A stretch of 64,000 nt of DNA from Thermococcus sp. EP1. GTDB lineage: Archaea; Methanobacteriota_B; Thermococci; Thermococcales; Thermococcaceae. A program made the translations under genes and the position numbers. Below, piece by piece: positions 1 to 9,209 of the stretch; position 1 is the stretch's first letter; each line of letters starts with the position of its first letter. Under the pieces are notes generated by a model that made no database searches, had not been told where the DNA came from, and saw only the letters and a program-made list of their open reading frames with translations. The stretch covers positions 243,850 to 307,849 of the forward strand of contig NZ_JXCG01000003.1 in assembly GCF_001317345.1 (NCBI RefSeq). The letters run 5' to 3'.

Positions 1-1
1 A

Positions 2-868
2 AAAGCCGCTGAAACACTTGGTGTTAGAGCATTTATTGGTCAAACGATGATGGATCTTGTTGATATGCCAATAGCAGAGCCAAAACTCGGATTTAAATTC
101 TTCAAAAAATGGAAAAGTAAAAATGGTTTAGTAAACGTGGTACTTGCTCCACATGCAACTGACACGGTTTCAAGGAATCTGTTGGAAGAAGTGAGAGAGC
201 TCACAGAGAAGGAGAATGCTTTAGTCCATATGCATGTTTCCCAGAGTAGAGAAGAGGTTCTTAGAGTCAAGGATAGAGAAGGAATGCTTCCTGTTGAATA
301 CCTTAAAAGTGCGAACATTTTAGAGTCCAATTTTATCGGAGTTCATGGAGTATACCTATCAGAAAAGGAAGTTGGAATCTATGCAAAGAGTAATGCAACT
401 TTGGTCCATTGCCCCATAAGCCTGGCAAAATTAGAAGGCTATGTTGCTCCGATATTAGACCTCTGGAAACTTGGTGGGAATGTAGCCCTTGGCAACGACT
501 GTGCAGTTTCTAATAATTCCATGGACATGATTCTTGAAATGAAGTTCGCTGCCATCTTAAATAAAGTAAAGAACAGAGATCCCACAAGGCCTACGGCAAA
601 GGATGTCTTCTACTGGGCAACAATAGGAGGAGCGAAGGCCTTAAAGCTAAATGCAGGCTTAATAGAACCTGGTTATCTTGCAGATCTCGTCCTCATAAAC
701 ATTAAAAAGCTCCACTTTTTGCCGAAGGAGAATATACTTTCTCATCTTGTATACTCAGCTAGGGGTAGTGATGTTGAAAAGGTATTTGTCAGTGGGGAGC
801 TCATATACGATAATGGAATGTTCATGAAAACTGACGAGATTGAGAAGATACTCAATGAAGAAAAATGA
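2..868 (+). CDS. mtaD: MTA/SAH deaminase-type amidohydrolase (5' end missing)
   Basis: The reading frame is open from the first bases, so the start lies upstream; about 289 C-terminal residues are present. This is an amidohydrolase-superfamily deaminase of the 5-methylthioadenosine/S-adenosylhomocysteine family, which acts in purine and methionine salvage. Seen: HMHVSQSREEV, then HGVYLSEKE and HCPISLAKL metal and substrate strands, and GNDCAVSNNSMDM carrying the catalytic Asp, where family members more often read GTDGAASNNSLDM. The C-terminus (ADLVLINIKK) is the usual closing beta-sandwich. Assignment to MTA/SAH rather than another nucleoside or guanine-type deaminase rests on remembered family patterns. 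It converges with pdo. Confidence 0.82.
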   Translation, partial: KAAETLGVRAFIGQTMMDLVDMPIAEPKLGFKFFKKWKSKNGLVNVVLAPHATDTVSRNLLEEVRELTEKENALVHMHVSQSREEVLRVKDREGMLPVEYLKSANILESNFIGVHGVYLSEKEVGIYAKSNATLVHCPISLAKLEGYVAPILDLWKLGGNVALGNDCAVSNNSMDMILEMKFAAILNKVKNRDPTRPTAKDVFYWATIGGAKALKLNAGLIEPGYLADLVLINIKKLHFLPKENILSHLVYSARGSDVEKVFVSGELIYDNGMFMKTDEIEKILNEEK

Positions 869-934
869 ATCTCTAGAAGATTTGTCTCAGATTATTTATT
901 ATTTTCAAAACGGCAGAAATAAAAGGGGAGAGTA

Positions 935-1609
935 TCACTCGAGGGCTTCAAGTAGTTTCTCGAGGAACATTTTCTCGGGGTAGGCTCCTTCGAATGAAAC
1001 CTTGTCTTCACCATTTACTCTGATGACAACCTTGGGAACTGCCATGACGTTGTATTGTTCAGCAAGTCCTGGAAATTCAATAGCTTCTATCATATCACCA
1101 AGGATCTTATCATTGCCACCGAGGGCATTTTCAATTGCAAATTTGTGGGCCATCCTAACTGCCATTGGACAGTATGGGCATGTTGGAGTGACAAAAACGT
1201 AGATCTGTACGTCTTTGTTGATCCCTCTAAGTACTTCTTTGGTTTCTTCTAAGAGGTCTGTTTCACCCTTTGAGACATCTACTATATCCTCGAGGAATGA
1301 TCCAAATTCATGACCTGCTGGAAGGCCAAAGTATCTAACGCCCAGGTCTTTTCCGTCTTGGGTTATTACAACTGCAGGAGCAACATCTACTCTGTACTTT
1401 TCTGCTAGGTCTTTTTCATTATCGAAGTCGTGAATTTCGTAAGTCACAAGATCACTTAACTCGCTTATTTCGTGGACTAGTTGTTTCAACTGGTCACAGT
1501 ATTGACAGTTCTCTTTTCCGATGAACACGATTATTTTGACGGGGTTGACAAGTTTTGAAAAGAACTCCTCTTTAATTATCTTCTTATCTCCATCACTAAT
1601 AAGTGCCAT
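935..1609 (-). CDS. pdo: Protein disulfide oxidoreductase with two thioredoxin folds
   Basis: A glutaredoxin-like cytosolic protein that makes and shuffles disulfides in hyperthermophiles and is part of the thioredoxin-type redox system. Two thioredoxin units are visible, with active sites CQYC (residues 35-38) and CPYC (about 144-147), and the length of 224 aa is close to Pyrococcus furiosus PDO. I placed the start at MALISD because GGAGGTG lies about six bases upstream; an in-frame ATG five codons earlier falls within the ribosome binding site. It is divergent from surR across a short intergenic region containing SurR-like sites, the arrangement known from Pyrococcus, so redox-dependent control by SurR is likely. 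Confidence 0.95.
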   Translation of the reverse strand: MALISDGDKKIIKEEFFSKLVNPVKIIVFIGKENCQYCDQLKQLVHEISELSDLVTYEIHDFDNEKDLAEKYRVDVAPAVVITQDGKDLGVRYFGLPAGHEFGSFLEDIVDVSKGETDLLEETKEVLRGINKDVQIYVFVTPTCPYCPMAVRMAHKFAIENALGGNDKILGDMIEAIEFPGLAEQYNVMAVPKVVIRVNGEDKVSFEGAYPEKMFLEKLLEALE

Positions 1610-1627
1610 TTCACACACCTCCAATCA

Positions 1628-1636
1628 GTTTCAAAC
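1628..1636. promoter_or_regulatory. surR box: SurR-like half/core site on the pdo side
   Basis: GTTTCAAAC is a perfect GTT-N3-AAC core, the conserved part of the published SurR motif GTTn3AACn5GTT. The downstream third half-site is not matched (CTT instead of GTT). It lies just downstream of the AT-rich stretch that should be the pdo TATA element on the minus strand, a position where bound SurR could affect polymerase recruitment. Confidence 0.6.
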
Positions 1637-1691
1637 TAAAGCTTTTTAACCTTCGGGTGCAACCTACATACGAGGTCTTTACAAATTTAGG

Positions 1692-1708
1692 GTTTTCAAC
1701 CAGAGGTT
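1692..1708 (+). promoter_or_regulatory. surR box: SurR consensus site upstream of surR
   Basis: The sequence GTTTTCAACCAGAGGTT matches GTTn3AACn5GTT at every fixed position. It sits about 10 bases ahead of the surR TATA box, which is the placement expected for autoregulation or activation. Binding is inferred from the known motif, not shown here. Confidence 0.8.
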
Positions 1709-1718
1709 AAGATGACGG

Positions 1719-1726
1719 TATATAAA
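1719..1726 (+). promoter_or_regulatory. TATA box of surR
   Basis: TATATAAA lies 33 bases before the chosen ATG of surR. With a start site about 26 bases downstream this gives a short leader containing the AGGTGGG ribosome binding site. Confidence 0.75.
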
Positions 1727-1758
1727 CTTTACGATACAGATTTGGGTAGGTGGGCAAC

Positions 1759-2433
1759 ATGTCTGAACCAGATATATTTTACATCCTGGGCAACAAGGTG
1801 AGGAGAGACTTACTCAGTCACTTAACATGTACGGAGTGTTACTTTAGTCTGCTCAGCAGTAAGGTTAATGTATCCTCCACAGCGGTTTCTAAGCACTTAA
1901 AGATCATGGAACGAGAAGGTGTGTTAAAGTCTTATGAGAAAGAAGAAGGTTTTATTGGGCCCACAAGAAAGTATTATTCTATAGCGGTCTCTAAAACATT
2001 TCTTGTAACTGTTACCCCGAATATATTTTGGTATAAAGGGCTTGATTTGGAAACTCCAGAGAGGTTTGAAAGATTTGAAATTAAACTTAATGAACTTGAA
2101 AAATCTCCAAAGGACTTACATGCTATGGTAAAAGCATTTGTAGATGCAAATAAAAAACTTGAACAAGTGGTTGAAGCATTGAGAACCATTGAAAGCTACA
2201 GGAACACTCTCATGAGAGACCTTAAAGATAAATATTTAAGGGAAGTAGGGGACATGACTCAGCTTGCAATTCTCCATTATCTCTTACTTTATGATACTAC
2301 CACCGTAGAAGAGCTGAGTGACGTATTAAACCTCAAAGAGAGAGAAGTAAGGGAGAAGGTCGAGGAACTTTCCAGAGTGATACCGTTAATCATAAAAGAG
2401 GATACAATTAAAATTGACAAAGAAGCGTTATAA
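1759..2433 (+). CDS. surR: SurR, redox-responsive ArsR-type transcription regulator
   Basis: SurR switches Pyrococcus and Thermococcus between hydrogen and sulfur metabolism: the reduced protein binds DNA, and sulfur oxidises its CxxC and releases it. The N-terminal MSEPDIFYILGNKVRRDL winged helix, the CTEC switch at about residues 24-27 and the second C-terminal wHTH (MTQLAILHYLLLYD) are all visible, and the length of 224 aa fits. ATG was chosen over the GTG nine bases upstream because AGGTGGG precedes it. A consensus SurR site upstream suggests autoregulation. The ferredoxin gene follows after 24 bases, so the two are probably cotranscribed. Confidence 0.95.
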   Translation: MSEPDIFYILGNKVRRDLLSHLTCTECYFSLLSSKVNVSSTAVSKHLKIMEREGVLKSYEKEEGFIGPTRKYYSIAVSKTFLVTVTPNIFWYKGLDLETPERFERFEIKLNELEKSPKDLHAMVKAFVDANKKLEQVVEALRTIESYRNTLMRDLKDKYLREVGDMTQLAILHYLLLYDTTTVEELSDVLNLKEREVREKVEELSRVIPLIIKEDTIKIDKEAL

Positions 2434-2457
2434 GACAGATAGAATGGAGGGTCCTTC

Positions 2458-2655
2458 ATGGTGGAGAAGATTAAAATCATTGTCAATGAAGATAAGTGCT
2501 ATCTTTGCGGTGGATGTGCTGGAGTCTGTCCATCACTTGCAATAAAAGTGAGCTCGTCTAAATGGGAATTCTTTCAGGACAAATGTATATCATGTAAGAT
2601 ATGCATAAATGCATGTCCAGTTGGGGCTTTGGACTTTGAACCGTTGGAGGGATAA
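2458..2655 (+). CDS. Small 2[4Fe-4S] ferredoxin
   Basis: A 65-residue ferredoxin with two clusters of cysteines, [12 protein letters not shown] and [12 protein letters not shown], each the CxxCxxCxxxCP pattern of a [4Fe-4S] site. It is encoded two bases ahead of the geranylgeranyl reductase gene and behind surR. In Methanosarcina acetivorans a ferredoxin adjacent to a geranylgeranyl reductase gene is its electron donor; by analogy this protein probably passes electrons to the next gene product. That role is inferred from context. GGAGG precedes the ATG. Confidence 0.9.
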   Translation: MVEKIKIIVNEDKCYLCGGCAGVCPSLAIKVSSSKWEFFQDKCISCKICINACPVGALDFEPLEG

Positions 2656-2657
2656 AC

Positions 2658-3851
2658 ATGACTGAAATAATGAAATACGATGTGGTGGTAGTTGGGGCTG
2701 GAATAGCGGGCCCTATTGTGGCCAGAAACGTTGCTAGGGAAGGATATTCTGTTCTCCTCGTGGACAAAAAACCCGCCATAGGAGCACCAAAACAATGTGC
2801 AGAGGGTATTAACATTAGCATATTTGAGAGATATGACATTCCATATGACAAACGCTTCATTAATAGGGAAATTTATGGAGCAAGAATATATTCTCCAAGT
2901 GGATATGAACTTGAAATAAAGTACAAAAAAGTTAGTGGGGTTATCTTGGAGAGGAAGGTATTTGATAAAATGCTCGCATTTTACGCTGCGAGAAGTGGGG
3001 CCGATGTTCTGTCTAGAACTGAAGTGGAGGATGTAATAAGAGAAAATGGCAAAATTGTTGGAGTAAAAGCAAAGCATGAAGGCGAACCAGTAGAAATATA
3101 CGGAGATATAATAGTAGCAGCGGATGGTGTTGAAAGCACTATAGCAAGAAAAGCAGGCATTAATACTTATGCTCCTCCACATGAATTTGATTCCGCTTAT
3201 GAGTACGAGATGCTCATAGATGGCTTCGATCCTGACTTGATTCATCTCTGGTTTGGAAATGATGTAGCACCTAGGGGGTATGTGTGGGTCTTCCCAAAAG
3301 ATGAAGATCGAGCAAATGTGGGGATAGGGATAAATTCCGATAACCCAAAAACTGCAAAATATTACCTTGATAAATGGCTTAAAGAAAATAACATCCCATC
3401 TAAAAAACTCCTTGAAATTAATGTGGGAGTTGTACCAGTTGGTGGCTTCTTGAAAGAGCTTGCTAAAGAAAATGTGGTTGTTGTTGGAGATGCAGCAAGA
3501 CAGGTAAATCCAATGCATGGGGGAGGCATGGCTGAGGCTATGAAAGCAGGGACTATAGCAAGTAAGTGGATAGTTAAAGCACTTGAGGAGGAAAACCTTG
3601 AGCTCCTGAAAAACTATACTACTGAGTGGTGGGAAAAAGATGGAAAAAGACTTGAAAGAGTATTAAAAATCAGAAAAGCTGTAGAAAAGCTGAATGATGA
3701 GGATCTAGATGTATTTATTGAAGTACTAAGCGGAACAGACGCTGAGAAGATTGCAGAGGGCAACTATACAGAAGTGATAAAAGTCTTGCTCAAGCATCCA
3801 AAAGTGCTTATGAGTGCTCGTAGAATAAGCCTTCTTAAAGAGCTCCTTTGA
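2658..3851 (+). CDS. Geranylgeranyl reductase family flavoprotein
   Basis: Saturates the isoprenoid chains of archaeal membrane lipids (digeranylgeranylglycerophospholipid reductase family). Seen: an N-terminal FAD-binding Rossmann motif [16 protein letters not shown], a GAPKQCAEG segment typical of this family, [12 protein letters not shown], and the second FAD motif [18 protein letters not shown] near residue 275. Its length of 397 aa is normal. It directly follows the ferredoxin with almost no spacer, which points to a shared transcript and electron supply. Other FAD-dependent lipid or isoprenoid reductases of the same family cannot be excluded. Confidence 0.88.
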   Translation: MTEIMKYDVVVVGAGIAGPIVARNVAREGYSVLLVDKKPAIGAPKQCAEGINISIFERYDIPYDKRFINREIYGARIYSPSGYELEIKYKKVSGVILERKVFDKMLAFYAARSGADVLSRTEVEDVIRENGKIVGVKAKHEGEPVEIYGDIIVAADGVESTIARKAGINTYAPPHEFDSAYEYEMLIDGFDPDLIHLWFGNDVAPRGYVWVFPKDEDRANVGIGINSDNPKTAKYYLDKWLKENNIPSKKLLEINVGVVPVGGFLKELAKENVVVVGDAARQVNPMHGGGMAEAMKAGTIASKWIVKALEEENLELLKNYTTEWWEKDGKRLERVLKIRKAVEKLNDEDLDVFIEVLSGTDAEKIAEGNYTEVIKVLLKHPKVLMSARRISLLKELL

Positions 3852-3865
3852 TTTTGTTTTGACTT

Positions 3866-6031
3866 TTATGATTTCTTCTTTCGGTTTTTATTACAGTTCA
3901 TATCAAGGCAGACTTCATATTCTCTGTATCGTTCCTTAATTTTTACAATGGGTGCATTTCCACATTCTGGGCAAGTTTTTCCAGTTGGAATTATTTTTCC
4001 TCTTTGAAGAAGAGGGTAAGTTACGTTACACTCTGGCCAATTGGAACAACCTACAAACCTCTTCCCAGTTTTTCTATTATACCTAACAACTAAGTTTCCG
4101 CCACATTTAGGACATTTACCCACTATGATCTCAGCCTTCTTTTTTTCATCCTTTTCAACTTCTTGTTTTATGTGGGTTTCTTCCTCTGCCGTTAGCTCCT
4201 TTGCATTTTTTGATTTTTGTTTGGTTTTTCTGTTATTTTTCTGAGTGTTGAGAAACGTTTCAAGTAGTTTGGCCCCTATTTCACTTTCTTTATTTTTAAA
4301 CTCTTTTAAAATTTTAATCAATGTCTTTTTCGAATCTTCTATGACTTTTTCTTTGGTTAATTTTCTTTGTATTATCTCTTCCATTTTTTGTTCAAATTCT
4401 CTAGTAAGTTCGACACTTATTATGTCTGGAACATTGCTTTCAAGGGCTTCAACAACTTTAATACCTAGAGGGGTGACTTTTATAGTTCTTTTTCCTTCTA
4501 TATATCCTCGCGAGTATAATGTTTCTAAAATTTGAGCCCTGGTTGCTTTTGTACCAATTCCTAAATCTTCCATCTTCTTGATAATGCTAGCTGGTGAGTA
4601 TCTCGCAGGAGGCTTGGTTTTCTTTTTTTCTCGTTTTATCTGAAGCACGTTTATAGTTTCCCCTTTTACAAATTTAGGAAGGATAATTTCATCAAATTTC
4701 ACATATTTTCCGTATATTTTGAGCCAACCTTCTTTTATGGTTCTTGAACCACTGAGGATAAAGTGGTGATTATTGGAGTTTATGATGACCTTTACGCTCT
4801 CTCTAATGGCCGGATCAGCAAATGTTGCCAAGAATCTCCTAACAATTAGGTCATAAAGGTTTTGTTCTTCCTTGGTCAATTCTCCCGGTTTTGGAATTTC
4901 TCCTGTAGGGTATATAGCTGGATGAGCAGGATCATCTTTTTTACCTTCTACGGGCTTTAGAATTCCTTTCCCCAAAAGCTCATGAGCATGCGGTTTATAC
5001 TCTTGGATCTTTGCGAGGTTTTGGATGATGTTCTTATAGTTTAAGTTCTTTGGGAGCTTTTGAGAAGATGTTCTCGGATACGAAATGAATGCTCGCTCAT
5101 ACAAGCGTTGAGCAATATCTAAGGTTTTTTTAGGGCTATATTTGAAGGCCGAATATGCCTCTCTTTGAAGAGTACCAAGGTCAAATGGATGAGGGGGATA
5201 ACGTTGTCTTTGTTCAACTTCTACATTTTCTACAAAGGCTGGTCCCTTTTTTGCTTCCTCAACTATTCGTTTAGCTTCCTCTTCATCAAAAATACGATCC
5301 TTTTCATAAGTGGCTGTATATTGCTCTCCGTTTTTCTCGAGGATCATTTTTATGACCCAATATGGAATTGGGACAAAGTCTCTTATCTCCCTCTCTCTAT
5401 CAACCAAGAATTTTAAGGTAGGGCCTTGAACACGCCCTGTAGAGAGGACTACCCACTTTCCACTAGTTTTTCTTAGGGATGAACTCAAGGCTCTTGAGAG
5501 ATTTACTCCCCAGTACCAATCAAGAATGTGACGTGCTATTCCAGCATCAGCCATTCCAAAGTTTATTGTGGGCTCCAAATTGTACCATGCTCTAATTAAA
5601 TCTTTTTTTGTAAGGGCAGAAAATCTCATCCTTTTTGCTTTTGATGGGTCCACTCCACAGGCATATTTTAAGGCAGTATATCCAATAACCTCACCTTCTG
5701 TGTCGTAATCACACGCTACTACGAATTCATCGGCCCGTTTGGCAAGTTCTTTGAGGGCTTTTATGTAATCTTTTGTATAACTTTTCCCTTTTTCTGCCAC
5801 GTAGACTGGAACCCAATGAATATCAAAAACAGGATATCCGTAGGTTTTTTCCTTCGGGGCTAGAGAAAAAAGGTGCCCAACAGCAGGAGCAACTATTATC
5901 TTTTTGCCATCTCTGGTTAATTCATAGTAAGGGACTTTACCAATACTCTTTCTTATAGGTTTTCCCTCAGCAAGTGCATATGCGATTTTTCTGGCTACAT
6001 TAGGTTTCTCTGCAATTATCAGTGTAGTCAT
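3866..6031 (-). CDS. topA: DNA topoisomerase I (archaeal type IA)
   Basis: Type IA topoisomerase relaxing negatively supercoiled DNA. The N-terminal Toprim domain starts [15 protein letters not shown] and carries the metal-binding DYDTEGE. The catalytic Tyr lies in FISYPRTSS at about residue 310. Two C-terminal zinc ribbons follow: CPKCGG to CSNWPEC, and CPECGN to CLDMNC. At 721 aa it is a full archaeal TopA and lacks the helicase half of reverse gyrase. The lysine-rich linker before the zinc fingers (about residues 590-640) is normal for thermophiles. The upstream noncoding RNA is on the same strand, so some read-through is possible. Confidence 0.96.
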   Translation of the reverse strand: MTTLIIAEKPNVARKIAYALAEGKPIRKSIGKVPYYELTRDGKKIIVAPAVGHLFSLAPKEKTYGYPVFDIHWVPVYVAEKGKSYTKDYIKALKELAKRADEFVVACDYDTEGEVIGYTALKYACGVDPSKAKRMRFSALTKKDLIRAWYNLEPTINFGMADAGIARHILDWYWGVNLSRALSSSLRKTSGKWVVLSTGRVQGPTLKFLVDREREIRDFVPIPYWVIKMILEKNGEQYTATYEKDRIFDEEEAKRIVEEAKKGPAFVENVEVEQRQRYPPHPFDLGTLQREAYSAFKYSPKKTLDIAQRLYERAFISYPRTSSQKLPKNLNYKNIIQNLAKIQEYKPHAHELLGKGILKPVEGKKDDPAHPAIYPTGEIPKPGELTKEEQNLYDLIVRRFLATFADPAIRESVKVIINSNNHHFILSGSRTIKEGWLKIYGKYVKFDEIILPKFVKGETINVLQIKREKKKTKPPARYSPASIIKKMEDLGIGTKATRAQILETLYSRGYIEGKRTIKVTPLGIKVVEALESNVPDIISVELTREFEQKMEEIIQRKLTKEKVIEDSKKTLIKILKEFKNKESEIGAKLLETFLNTQKNNRKTKQKSKNAKELTAEEETHIKQEVEKDEKKKAEIIVGKCPKCGGNLVVRYNRKTGKRFVGCSNWPECNVTYPLLQRGKIIPTGKTCPECGNAPIVKIKERYREYEVCLDMNCNKNRKKKS

Positions 6032-6083
6032 GGTATCCCTCTCTAAAGTGCTTTAGAAGAGCGGGTATAAGAATTTTTTGGAG

Positions 6084-6240
6084 AATTGTGGGCCGGCAAC
6101 AGAGGCCCGCGTTCATTTTTCGCGCGGGTGGATGCACCGGCCCTGTGAGCCTGGTGTGAGCACCCCCACTCATAGAGCCCGATACCTTGTGGAGGCGGGT
6201 ATACCAGGCCCAACGAGGGTACATACTTGTACCCTCGCTG
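6084..6240 (-). ncRNA. H/ACA guide-type RNA with two ACA-ended hairpins
   Basis: A GC-rich block in AT-rich DNA. On the minus strand there are three hairpins in order. The first is a perfect nine-pair stem-loop (6214-6237). The second is an eight-pair stem (arms 6204-6211 and 6147-6154, one G-U) followed directly by ACA (6144-6146). The third is a seven-pair stem GGGCCGG/CCGGCCC (arms 6137-6143 and 6090-6096) followed directly by ACA (6087-6089). The third hairpin has an internal pocket and an apical CGAAAAATGAACG that fits a kink-loop for L7Ae. Stem followed at once by ACA, twice, is the archaeal H/ACA pattern for rRNA pseudouridylation guides. The 5' end is approximate. Confidence 0.75.
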
Positions 6241-6321
6241 TCGGCATTAAAAGATAATCATAAGGGGGTTAAATTCTTTACTCTTATTTTTTTGAAAATA
6301 TTCCCTTGTGTGTGATGGCGG

Positions 6322-7188
6322 TTACGCTGTCGTTATTAATATAACGCCTGTGACAGCTAAGATTAATCCCAAGATGATCTTTCTATTTGGTGGCTCCTTT
6401 AGAAGTGCCATTGCAAGAGCAGAAGAGATAATTGGATTAATGGCACTCACTGGAGCAGATATTTGTGAGCCCACTAAACTTACTGACTTTACAAATGCAT
6501 ATTGCCCTATTATAAGCCCCAGAAGCGCTGCCGCTGATAAAAGAGCTATTTCCTTCTTTGTGACTTCTTTTAATTCCGTGGAGTATTTAGGGAGAAAGAG
6601 ACTAATCCCCATAGCTGCGAAGGCAAGTCTGATTCCAGCAAGGGAAATAGGAGAGATTTGAGAGGAAAGAAAATCCAATAACACTATAGCAATACTCCAA
6701 GATATGGGGGCTAAAAGTGCAAAGATAAACCCTTTTGGGTTTAAACGTTCTTCAATTTCTCCCTTTCTTACGATGATAATAGCTAGGAATACAAGAAAGG
6801 CTCCAAGAACGATTTGAATATTTATTTGTCTTCCAAGAAATAACCATGTCCATAATATTGTCCAAAGGGGATACGAAGAGGTTATAGGGACTGTCCGTGA
6901 AACCCCCATAATTCTGAGGGCGCTAAAATAGAAGTAATCTCCTACAACAAACCCAAATTGACCTGAAATGAATGCTATTAGAATAAGCTCCCATGAAAGG
7001 TTGACTATCTCTCTATAACTCCCTGTAAATATGAATAGAACTAGATAAGAAAGCACTGTTATATATAGTCTTATAATATTCACAGTAATGGCGCTCTTCT
7101 TTCTCATTCCAACTTTAATTAGAACTGATGAAGTTCCCCAGCCAAATGCAGCGACCAATGCCAACAATGCTCCGAAGAGGATGTTCAT
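6322..7188 (-). CDS. EamA/DMT-family membrane transporter
   Basis: A drug/metabolite-superfamily permease with about ten membrane segments built from two EamA halves; the repeat boundary lies near residue 145 (EERLNPKGFIFALLAPISW). The first half begins MNILFGALLALVAAFGWGTSSVLIKVG, the usual glycine- and alanine-rich first helix. The length of 288 aa is normal. The substrate cannot be told from sequence; relatives export metabolites, amino acids or sugars. It is a single gene separated from its neighbours by RNA genes on both sides, so there is no context clue. Confidence 0.85.
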   Translation of the reverse strand: MNILFGALLALVAAFGWGTSSVLIKVGMRKKSAITVNIIRLYITVLSYLVLFIFTGSYREIVNLSWELILIAFISGQFGFVVGDYFYFSALRIMGVSRTVPITSSYPLWTILWTWLFLGRQINIQIVLGAFLVFLAIIIVRKGEIEERLNPKGFIFALLAPISWSIAIVLLDFLSSQISPISLAGIRLAFAAMGISLFLPKYSTELKEVTKKEIALLSAAALLGLIIGQYAFVKSVSLVGSQISAPVSAINPIISSALAMALLKEPPNRKIILGLILAVTGVILITTA

Positions 7189-7329
7189 GTGTTTGGAGAG
7201 AATAAATCAGTTTAAAAACTTAATGTTTCGAAAAAGATTTGATAGAACTCTACCACCTAAAAGCATCTTATTTAGGACAGGGATAATGTCAAAACAGAGA
7301 ACTTAAAAACTCAAAAAAGTAAAATTTAA

Positions 7330-7387
7330 GTAGTGATGAGCTCGGCAAACCTGAGCATTGCTATGATGAAGATCTTGAGTACTGAGT
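7330..7387 (+). ncRNA. C/D box guide sRNA
   Basis: All four boxes of an archaeal C/D sRNA are present in order: C box GTGATGA (7333-7339), an 11-base guide, D' box CTGA (7351-7354), an 8-base spacer, C' box ATGATGA (7363-7369), a 12-base guide, D box CTGA (7382-7385). A TATA-like ACTTAAAAAC lies about 28 bases before the C box. Such RNAs direct 2'-O-methylation of rRNA or tRNA by fibrillarin; the guides would pair with targets containing GTTTGCCGAGC and TACTCAAGATCT, which I could not search. It ends at the 3' end of the leftward gene. Confidence 0.8.
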
Positions 7388-9097
7388 TTACCTGACGTTT
7401 ATATTTACATTTTTGATTTTGATTGGTACGTTGTGTTCTTTAGAGATTTCCTGAACAGCAGTGTTTAATACTTGAGTAGCATCCTCTATTATTCTGTCAT
7501 CTGAGACCACTCCTATTAGGCTTCCCCTTTTGTCAAAGCTTGCTTCTAAAGTTATTAAGACCTCATTTCTATGAAGTTCCCAATCCAGTCGCATCCATCT
7601 GAATACGGAATTTGGAAGCTCCTTAAACATATTTTGCAGCCGTCTTCTTAGGGCCTCTATTGCTGGTTCGACTTTAGGTTTTATTAAGCTCTCTTCGATT
7701 TCTCTCCTTTTTTCCTCAGTTAACGAGGAAAGTTCATCAACACCTACTTCCTTAAGCAGTTTTTCTATTTCCTTTTCTAACTCTTCTTTCTTTGAGAGTA
7801 TTTGTTTTACACTTTCTGAAACTTCTCCCTCAGTTTCCTCTAGATTAATTTCCACTCGATGAACTGTAATGTATTTGTTTAGAGCTTTAGAAATCTCTTT
7901 TGCATGAGTTTTCAGGATGCTTTCTACTATGCTTCTTGCTTGCGCCTGAGTCTTGCCTGGAGCTTTACCCCAAAGTGTTAGATTGATCTCATGTTCACTT
8001 CTTCCTTTTATATCTAGGTGCATTTTTTCTACATCAATTCCTGCATTCTGTATATCTTGGAGAATTGCCCTGGCATATGTGGAGAAATAAGGCTTAATGC
8101 TCTCATGAGCTTCAACTGAGATATTGCTCTCAATTTTACGAGGAGCGATTTTCTTTTTATTTTCTGAAGTTTCCTTTTCTTCTTCAAAAGACTCACCTGG
8201 CCCAGCTATTTTTGCTCGTGCGCCGCTTAGAATTGGTTTAAGTCCAGCCTTTCTCCAGATTATTGGAAGATGTTTGTTTATGAAGTATAATATCCTTCTT
8301 TCGGACATCTGTCTAGTATTTGGCTCTCCTTCACTGATTCCATAAAACTCTACGTGGAGATACATGACCCCTGAGCCGACTTCTCCAGTTATTTTAACCT
8401 TTTGTGGAGATACTCCATTGAGTGTTTGAACTTCTTTCAAAACTTCTTCTGTATATTCTTTGAGAATAGGTTTAAAGATCTCACCACCAATTACTTCTAC
8501 TATGATTTCAGGTTCGAGAGTTTTCTTTCTCTTTTTTGGTTTGGGTAGTTTTTTAGGGGGCTTTTCTTTTTTAGGTGCTACTTTTTCTTCAACTGTGGGG
8601 GGAAATTTCGGTTCTGGTTTTGCTTCTTCCTTTTTTACTTCTTCTTTTTTTTTGAGAGCCTCTTCCAAAATTTTTTCTTTCTCAGCAAGTTCTTTGTTTT
8701 CGATAATAGTTTCTTCAAAAATCTTGTCAATTTCAATTTTTGGAGTGGCATTGTGTATGTCTAGGTTATCTGTTATTGAAATTTTTAGCTCTATTTCATC
8801 TAACCCGTATATATCGACGACCAATGGATAGTTTACAATCCTTTTTAATATTTTTAAACTCTCATCTCCGATTACTTCAGTCTTTGAAGATAGAAGTGAT
8901 ACTTTAGAAGCCAAAAGCTTTCGCTTGTCCATCAATAATGTGACATAGTATTTCTCAGTGTCATCCTTTGCAAATATTTTTAGAAATACTCCGCTAAATT
9001 CTTGATTAGACAATGTATTGCGGACTAATTCCAAGATCTCGCCTTTTTTAGTACATACAATGTTTTCTTCTATTGGTGTGATTCTTGGAAGTTGCAT
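7388..9097 (-). CDS. Large archaeal protein with internal repeats, function unknown
   Basis: I do not recognise this 569-residue protein with certainty. The N-terminal 120 residues form a separate alpha/beta domain. Residues about 135-195 are a very lysine- and glutamate-rich linker (KKKEEVKKEEAKPEPK). Then three related blocks of about 95 residues follow, each starting with a long helix (KPILKEYTEEVLKEV, KPYFSTYARAILQDI, EALRRRLQNMFKEL) and ending in a beta segment, split by a coiled coil near residue 430. No signal peptide or membrane helix is seen, so it is cytosolic. The start was moved from ATG 9109 to ATG 9097 because GGTGGTG lies just ahead of the latter. Confidence 0.75.
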   Translation of the reverse strand: MQLPRITPIEENIVCTKKGEILELVRNTLSNQEFSGVFLKIFAKDDTEKYYVTLLMDKRKLLASKVSLLSSKTEVIGDESLKILKRIVNYPLVVDIYGLDEIELKISITDNLDIHNATPKIEIDKIFEETIIENKELAEKEKILEEALKKKEEVKKEEAKPEPKFPPTVEEKVAPKKEKPPKKLPKPKKRKKTLEPEIIVEVIGGEIFKPILKEYTEEVLKEVQTLNGVSPQKVKITGEVGSGVMYLHVEFYGISEGEPNTRQMSERRILYFINKHLPIIWRKAGLKPILSGARAKIAGPGESFEEEKETSENKKKIAPRKIESNISVEAHESIKPYFSTYARAILQDIQNAGIDVEKMHLDIKGRSEHEINLTLWGKAPGKTQAQARSIVESILKTHAKEISKALNKYITVHRVEINLEETEGEVSESVKQILSKKEELEKEIEKLLKEVGVDELSSLTEEKRREIEESLIKPKVEPAIEALRRRLQNMFKELPNSVFRWMRLDWELHRNEVLITLEASFDKRGSLIGVVSDDRIIEDATQVLNTAVQEISKEHNVPIKIKNVNINVR

Positions 9098-9209
9098 TTT
9101 CACCACCATTAGATATATATATCAAAAACCGAATAAAGGTTAAAGAGACCTCTACTATTAAGTTCCATTCAAGCATATATTTAAGCATTGTTGTCCTTAG
9201 GTGAGCGCC

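Noticed and set aside
6000..6224. 74-codon leftward reading frame over the RNA block
   Set aside because: It runs through the two hairpins and into topA in another frame. The RNA reading explains the sequence and its GC content better.
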